Assembly (NCBI RefSeq): GCF_003610995.1 | Contig: NZ_CP032543.1 | Coordinates: 868,001 to 932,000, forward strand | DNA: 64,000 nt | From: Streptomyces griseus subsp. griseus | GTDB taxonomy: Bacteria; Actinomycetota; Actinomycetes; Streptomycetales; Streptomycetaceae | Reading direction: 5' to 3' | In this document: positions 63,075-64,000 of the stretch, piece after piece | Position numbering within the stretch: position 1 is the first letter of the stretch | How the letters are laid out: each line of letters begins with the position of its first letter | The notes under the pieces: model-generated | Database searches by the model: none | The model's input: the letters and a program-made list of their open reading frames with translations, nothing else | What the model was told of the DNA's origin: nothing | Made by a program: the position numbers and the translations under genes

Positions 63075-63123
63075 GTACGGGGTCGGGCCGGCCGGAGATT
63101 CCCGGGCACGTCCGACCCCGTAC
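63075..63123. terminator. Bidirectional terminator
   Basis: GTACGGGGTCGG (63075-63086) pairs perfectly with CCGACCCCGTAC (63112-63123), 25-nt loop, between convergent genes. Confidence 0.7.
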
Positions 63124-63156
63124 GCCTCGCATCCGCCCCGCCCGGCCCCGTACCCC

Positions 63157-64000
63157 TCACGAGGCCAGGGCCCGGTCCTCCGCCCCCGCCGCGTCCACCG
63201 TGCGCAGGGGCACCGGCACCACCCGGTGCGCCGGGTCGCGGACCTCACCCACCAGCGTCTCCAGGACGTCCTCCATCGCCACCAGGCCGAGGACGCGGCC
63301 CGAGCCGTCCGCGACCTGGGCCAGGTGGGTGGCGGCGCGGCGCATCACCGTCAGGGCGTCGTCGAGGGGGAGTTCGGCCCGCACGGTCGTCATCGGGCGC
63401 CAGAGCTGCTGCGGGACCGCGCGGTCGGCGTCCTCCAGCTCCAGGACGTCCTTGACGTGCAGGTAGCCCATGAACGGGCCTCCCCCGCCCTCCGCGCAGA
63501 CCGGGAAGCGGGAGAAGCCGGTCCGTACCGTCAGCTCCTCCACCAGGCGCGGGGTCACCGACGGGTCCACGGTCACCAGGCCGCCCCGCTCCAGCAGGAC
63601 ATCGGTGACCGGACGGCTGCCCAGGACCAGGGCGTCCTCCAGGCGCTCCTGGGCGTCCGGGCCGAGCAGCCCGGCCTGGCCCGAGTCCCCGACCAGGCGG
63701 TTGAGCTGCTCGCTGGTGAAGACGGCCTCCACCTCGTCCTTCGGTTCGACGCCGAAGAGCCGCAGCACCAGGCCGGCGCAGGCGCCCAGCGCGGTGGTGA
63801 CCGGCCGGCAGAGCCGGGCGAAGGCGACCAGGCCGGGGCTGAGCCGGAGCGCGGTGCGCTCGGGGGCGGCCATCGCGAGGTTCTTCGGGACCATCTCGCC
63901 GATGACCAGGTGCAGGACGACGACGAGCGCGAGCGCCAGTGCGAAGCCGAGCGGGTGGATGAGCCCTTCGGGCAGGTGCGCGGCGTGGAAGACCGGCTCC
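63157..64000 (-). CDS. CorC/HlyC-family membrane protein with CBS domains (partial, 5' end outside window)
   Basis: About 281 residues to the C-terminus. The DUF21 membrane domain ends with LVIGEMVPKNLAMAAPERTA and VAFARLCRPVTTALGACAGL; then two CBS domains (LGSRPVTDVLLERGGLVTVD; LWRPMTTVRAELPLDDALTV). The C-terminal CorC/HlyC transporter-associated domain is missing, as in the shorter members. Family members act in magnesium/cobalt efflux or membrane homeostasis. The beginning of the gene lies beyond base 64000. Confidence 0.9.
   Translation of the reverse strand, partial: EPVFHAAHLPEGLIHPLGFALALALVVVLHLVIGEMVPKNLAMAAPERTALRLSPGLVAFARLCRPVTTALGACAGLVLRLFGVEPKDEVEAVFTSEQLNRLVGDSGQAGLLGPDAQERLEDALVLGSRPVTDVLLERGGLVTVDPSVTPRLVEELTVRTGFSRFPVCAEGGGGPFMGYLHVKDVLELEDADRAVPQQLWRPMTTVRAELPLDDALTVMRRAATHLAQVADGSGRVLGLVAMEDVLETLVGEVRDPAHRVVPVPLRTVDAAGAEDRALAS

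Overview
The window is a high-GC actinobacterial chromosome segment, almost certainly Streptomyces. Signs are G/C-biased third codon positions, a four-gene conservon (cvnABCD), a bldA-type TTA codon, DasR-type operators, a SigR-type promoter in front of rbpA, and gene order that I recall from the S. coelicolor core region around SCO1388-SCO1429 (mannose-1-P guanylyltransferase, eukaryote-like cardiolipin synthase, crr-ptsI, acetoacetyl-CoA synthetase, rbpA, ppm1, chiD). I see no transposase, integrase, phage gene, CRISPR array or tRNA.

Layout. 1-2.6 kb (minus): a partial GDP-mannose pyrophosphorylase/phosphomannomutase-like gene and a CDP-alcohol phosphatidyltransferase. 2.75-8.4 kb (minus): a complete rRNA operon (16S-23S-5S, no spacer tRNA) with terminator, processing stems and leader. 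8.5-10.9 kb (plus): crr-ptsI, general sugar PTS. 10.9-20.3 kb: acetoacetyl-CoA synthetase and a hypothetical gene (minus), a GH31 glycosidase, a Nudix hydrolase, a VanX-like dipeptidase, a DUF962 protein, and a DUF35/thiolase pair. 20.4-24.9 kb (minus): conservon cvnA-B-C-D. 25.4-33.3 kb: a small membrane protein, then a minus-strand trio of a large SMC-like ATPase and two partners that resembles MukBEF/MksBEF/Wadjet condensins but has no JetD/MksG nuclease. 33.4-40 kb (minus): fused hydantoinase/5-oxoprolinase, DUF4240, HEAT-like and ankyrin proteins. 40.3-46.8 kb: small membrane protein plus FtsK/TraB-like protein with a defective P-loop, a MocR regulator divergent from a YczE-type membrane protein, GDPD and MFS genes. 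47-52.8 kb: rbpA, fxsA, ppm1, amidohydrolase, Lrp/AsnC regulator, small hypotheticals. 52.8-64 kb: acyl-CoA dehydrogenase, GH18 chitinase with a DasR-type operator inside its promoter, a His-rich membrane protein with a PepSY protein, a C39-like secreted protein, a uridine-kinase-like P-loop protein, a TPR/AAA+ (EccA/CbbX-like) ATPase with a TTA codon, and a partial CorC/HlyC-family membrane protein.

Two points matter most. First, the condensin-like trio (25984-33346) is the best candidate for an under-described system. It is a self-contained operon with a likely leaderless promoter, and its SMC subunit has Asn where the Walker B catalytic Glu is expected. Second, at least five genes (GH31, the kleisin-like gene, oxoprolinase, the C39-like protein and the P-loop kinase) can each be restored by adding one base to a G/C homopolymer. 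All five shifts have the same sign, which looks more like systematic homopolymer under-calling in the assembly than biological decay. Coordinates of those genes below span the whole reconstructed gene.
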